Positions 62,152 through 64,000 of a stretch of 64,000 nucleotides of DNA are shown piece after piece. This DNA comes from Flavobacterium sp. ASW18X. GTDB lineage: Bacteria > Bacteroidota > Bacteroidia > Flavobacteriales > Flavobacteriaceae. Below the pieces are notes generated by a model. The model searched no databases, was not told where the DNA came from, and worked only from the letters and a program-made list of their open reading frames with translations. Within the stretch, counting starts at the first letter, position 1, and the number at the start of each line of letters is the position of its first letter. The stretch lies in assembly GCF_005144745.1 (NCBI RefSeq), contig NZ_SWKK01000004.1:186001-250000 (forward strand), in the 5' to 3' direction. The position numbers and the translations under genes were made by a program.

Positions 62152-62979
62152 ATGAAAAAGTGGAAAGTTATTGGTTTTTGGTTATTAGTTAACGGTCTAT
62201 GCTTAGGACAGCTTTCAGCACAAGTAGAAGAAAAGGAATATTTGCCCGTTGAGTCCAAATATAATGACCCTACTTCTAAAGTATGGATAAATACATACGG
62301 CAAAATAAGAATTGGTAAACGTTTGTTTTGGGATGCTCAAACACATTTTAGATTTCAAGAAACAGAGGCTACACCTTTTGTTGGGCAAATAGCTCAAGTG
62401 TATAATAGGCATGCTATTGGGTATATCTACAATAAAAAAGTCAATTTTAGTTTGGGCGGTGTGCTACGTGTGAATTTTAATACTGATGAGGACTCTGAAG
62501 ATAGAAATGTAGTTCCAGAATGGCGTATTTGGCACCAATACCAATTTGCAATGCCATTGTACAGCGCAATGATATATCATAGACTACGTATAGAACACCG
62601 CTGGACACAAGGTTTTGCAGAAGATAGTGAGTATATCTTCAGAAACCGTTGGCGCTATATGTTTAGAGCTAAGATTCCTTTAAACAGTCATAAATTAAAA
62701 CCCAAAACATTGTACGTATCACCAGAGGCTGAGTTAATAATGCAAAGTGGTAAGGCTGTGGTTGCAAGCCCTATGGAAGATTTGCGTTTAACAACCACCT
62801 TAGGGTATATTTTAACCCCTAGATTAACTGTTGCGGCGGGCTTAATGTATTCTCAAGGGCAAGATTTAGGTAATGGAGGTATTTACAAACAATCTTGGAC
62901 TATGCGCTTTCATATGTACTATTCTCCAGATTTCAGAAGAGTTAAAAACAAATTACCAGACATTCATTTAGACGATTAA
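62152..62979 (+). CDS. DUF2490 outer-membrane barrel protein
   Basis: A 275-residue protein with a signal peptide (GFWLLVNGLCLGQLSAQ). The body is DUF2490-like: KVWINTYGKIRIGKRLFWDAQ, FRFQETEATPFVGQ, RHAIGYIYNKKVNFSLGG, YHRLRIEHRWTQGF and RNRWRYMFRAKIPL, all alternating barrel strands. The family is uncharacterised and lies in the outer membrane. Second gene of the envelope operon. Confidence 0.82.
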   Translation: MKKWKVIGFWLLVNGLCLGQLSAQVEEKEYLPVESKYNDPTSKVWINTYGKIRIGKRLFWDAQTHFRFQETEATPFVGQIAQVYNRHAIGYIYNKKVNFSLGGVLRVNFNTDEDSEDRNVVPEWRIWHQYQFAMPLYSAMIYHRLRIEHRWTQGFAEDSEYIFRNRWRYMFRAKIPLNSHKLKPKTLYVSPEAELIMQSGKAVVASPMEDLRLTTTLGYILTPRLTVAAGLMYSQGQDLGNGGIYKQSWTMRFHMYYSPDFRRVKNKLPDIHLDD

Positions 62980-62984
62980 TCGTG

Positions 62985-63848
62985 ATGGAAAAAATATCTA
63001 AAAGAGCATTGGGGATAGTAGCAGGCGTTGGGGTAGTTGCCGCGATTTACTTTATAGTTAAGGCGTATAACTTAACCCAAAAGTTAGAAGAAGAAACTGC
63101 TACTACTACAGAATTAGAAAATGCGTTGAATGAAAGAGATGCCTATTTAACTATTGATTCTATGGTGGTTATGGGGGATTATGATAGTGCGATAAAAGCA
63201 TATAGTGACCAACTAGCTACAGGGTCCAAAACATATGACAAAGACCTACGTATGCGTATTGCTTTAACTCAAAAATTAAGATCCTTAGGTGGAAGTTCTA
63301 TACATCCTAAAAGAGATAGTCTAAAAGCAGAATTAGATAGTTTAAAAGAATTACCTACGATTGCTACTTCTGATATCCGTGCGGTAGATTCTTTGGCATT
63401 TGCGTTGCAGAAAGCAAAGGTGCAAGTAAGCAGATTGCAAGAACAGCTCAAAAACCGTTCGCAAGGGGAATATTTAAAGTTTAAAAGCAAGAAGGGTAAT
63501 CTCTTGCATTATGTAGGGCAGGTAGACCAAGGTAAGGCTAACGGTTATGGCATTGCATTATTGGAGACAGGTAGCAGGTACGAGGGACAATGGCTAAACA
63601 ACCAACGCCATGGGCAAGGCGCATTTTATTGGATAGATGGAGAATACTACATTGGCGCTTATAAGGAAGACAAACGTTTTGGGGAAGGAACTTATTTTTG
63701 GCCAAATGGGGAAAAATATGTGGGACAGTGGAAAGAGGATAAGCGTAATGGAAAAGGAGTATTTTACTCAGAAAAAGGAAAAGTAGTAACCAGCGGTGTT
63801 TGGAAAAATGATAAACTAGTAAGCCCTGATAAGAAAAAAGAAAAGTAG
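62985..63848 (+). CDS. Membrane-anchored MORN-repeat protein
   Basis: A 287-residue protein with one N-terminal transmembrane segment (ALGIVAGVGVVAAIYFIV), a coiled-coil region (about 30-155) and four MORN repeats at the C-terminus, each of the form Y-x-G-x-(W/Y)-x(4-5)-G-x-G: YVGQVDQGKANGYG, YEGQWLNNQRHGQG, YIGAYKEDKRFGEG and YVGQWKEDKRNGKG. MORN repeats bind partners or lipids; the anchor puts them in the periplasm or cytosol depending on topology. The ATG at 62985 is chosen over a GTG at 62982. Third gene of the operon. Confidence 0.85.
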   Translation: MEKISKRALGIVAGVGVVAAIYFIVKAYNLTQKLEEETATTTELENALNERDAYLTIDSMVVMGDYDSAIKAYSDQLATGSKTYDKDLRMRIALTQKLRSLGGSSIHPKRDSLKAELDSLKELPTIATSDIRAVDSLAFALQKAKVQVSRLQEQLKNRSQGEYLKFKSKKGNLLHYVGQVDQGKANGYGIALLETGSRYEGQWLNNQRHGQGAFYWIDGEYYIGAYKEDKRFGEGTYFWPNGEKYVGQWKEDKRNGKGVFYSEKGKVVTSGVWKNDKLVSPDKKKEK

Positions 63849-63887
63849 CCAATGATAATTGACTACCTTTAAACAAATGGAGATGCA

Positions 63888-64000
63888 TTGAAGGGATGGT
63901 ATAAAGGTTGGGTAAAATCACTATTAGCAATTGTATTAATTGCCGCTTTAGTTTATGTAGGCGTATTAATAGGGGTAAAGTATCGATTAAATCAATATTT
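63888..64000 (+). CDS. Start of a membrane-anchored protein, cut by the window edge
   Basis: An open frame of 37 residues to the right edge that begins with a TTG at 63888, 39 bases after the MORN gene. The visible part is basic (KGWYKGWVKS), then one hydrophobic segment (LLAIVLIAALVYVGVLIGV), then KYRLNQY, a type II anchor or signal-anchor. No family can be assigned from so little. The frame is closed upstream at 63870 and has no ATG. The same spacing and anchor type as the preceding gene suggest it continues the operon. Confidence 0.5.
   Translation, partial: MKGWYKGWVKSLLAIVLIAALVYVGVLIGVKYRLNQY

Overview
The window reads as chromosomal core genome of a marine-type member of the Flavobacteriaceae (Bacteroidota). 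The evidence is the low G+C, the Bacteroidota -7 promoter element TAnnTTTG before many genes, the scarcity of Shine-Dalgarno sequences, and several Bacteroidota-style gene contents: an HsdR_N protein beside holA, a fused alpha/beta 2-oxoacid dehydrogenase E1, a SusC-like plug domain inside a MuiA protein, DUF4369-TlpA and DUF2490. Genes are dense and no intergenic gap exceeds 300 bases. I saw no rRNA, tRNA, CRISPR array, insertion sequence, prophage or pseudogene. One gene is cut by the left edge and one by the right edge.

Layout. 1-2.6 kb: a GT2 glycosyltransferase (cut by the edge) and an HsdR_N protein, head to head with holA, then DoxX. 2.7-11.7 kb, minus strand: fused 2-oxoacid dehydrogenase E1, then a uvrA - LOG - M1-like/outer-membrane-barrel operon. 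11.8-15.3 kb: a small conserved protein and a divergent unit with a LexA-like S24 repressor facing a radical SAM/TIGR03915 DNA-repair pair. 15.3-20.7 kb: a six-gene minus-strand run (acyl carrier protein phosphodiesterase, gamma-glutamyltransferase, ATP-grasp, DUF1338, an anchored protein, a DUF3124 lipoprotein). 20.8-31.3 kb: glmM, a lipid A-type acyltransferase back to back with a rhomboid protease, a propeller/helix lipoprotein, TlpA, a barrel protein, a large FAD/Fe-S oxidase and an LpxH-like hydrolase. 31.4-38.5 kb: aroC, a dicarboxylate symporter, a MATCAP-like metallopeptidase, an AsmA-like protein and the MuiA/plug chimera. 38.6-50.8 kb: DCC protein, mutS2, a dgcN-dgcA-like pair, ung, a receiver-only protein, a cytosolic binding protein with ppk1, nucleoside phosphorylase, DUF1835, SUI1 and a 2OG oxygenase. 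51-60 kb: two envelope lipoproteins, ribosome hibernation factor and a redox/stress block (Crp/Fnr regulator, old yellow enzyme, alcohol dehydrogenase, PQQ-type dehydrogenase, flavin reductase, NAD(P)-binding proteins, peroxiredoxin-like protein). 60.2-64 kb: an unrecognised envelope operon with MORN and DUF2490 proteins that continues past the edge.

The strongest candidate for an undescribed system is at 12.4-15.3 kb. Four copies of a TTGGA-N5-TCCAA palindrome lie between the S24 repressor and the repair pair, and they bracket a -7 element for each direction. The repressor keeps the Ala-Gly cleavage site and Ser/Lys dyad of LexA, so this looks like a self-contained SOS-like switch with its own operator. 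Second-rank observations are an FNR-type box at about -41 before the old yellow enzyme operon beside a Crp/Fnr gene, the MuiA/TonB-plug chimera, a zinc-less M1 peptidase homologue fused to an outer-membrane barrel, and the MORN operon at the right edge.
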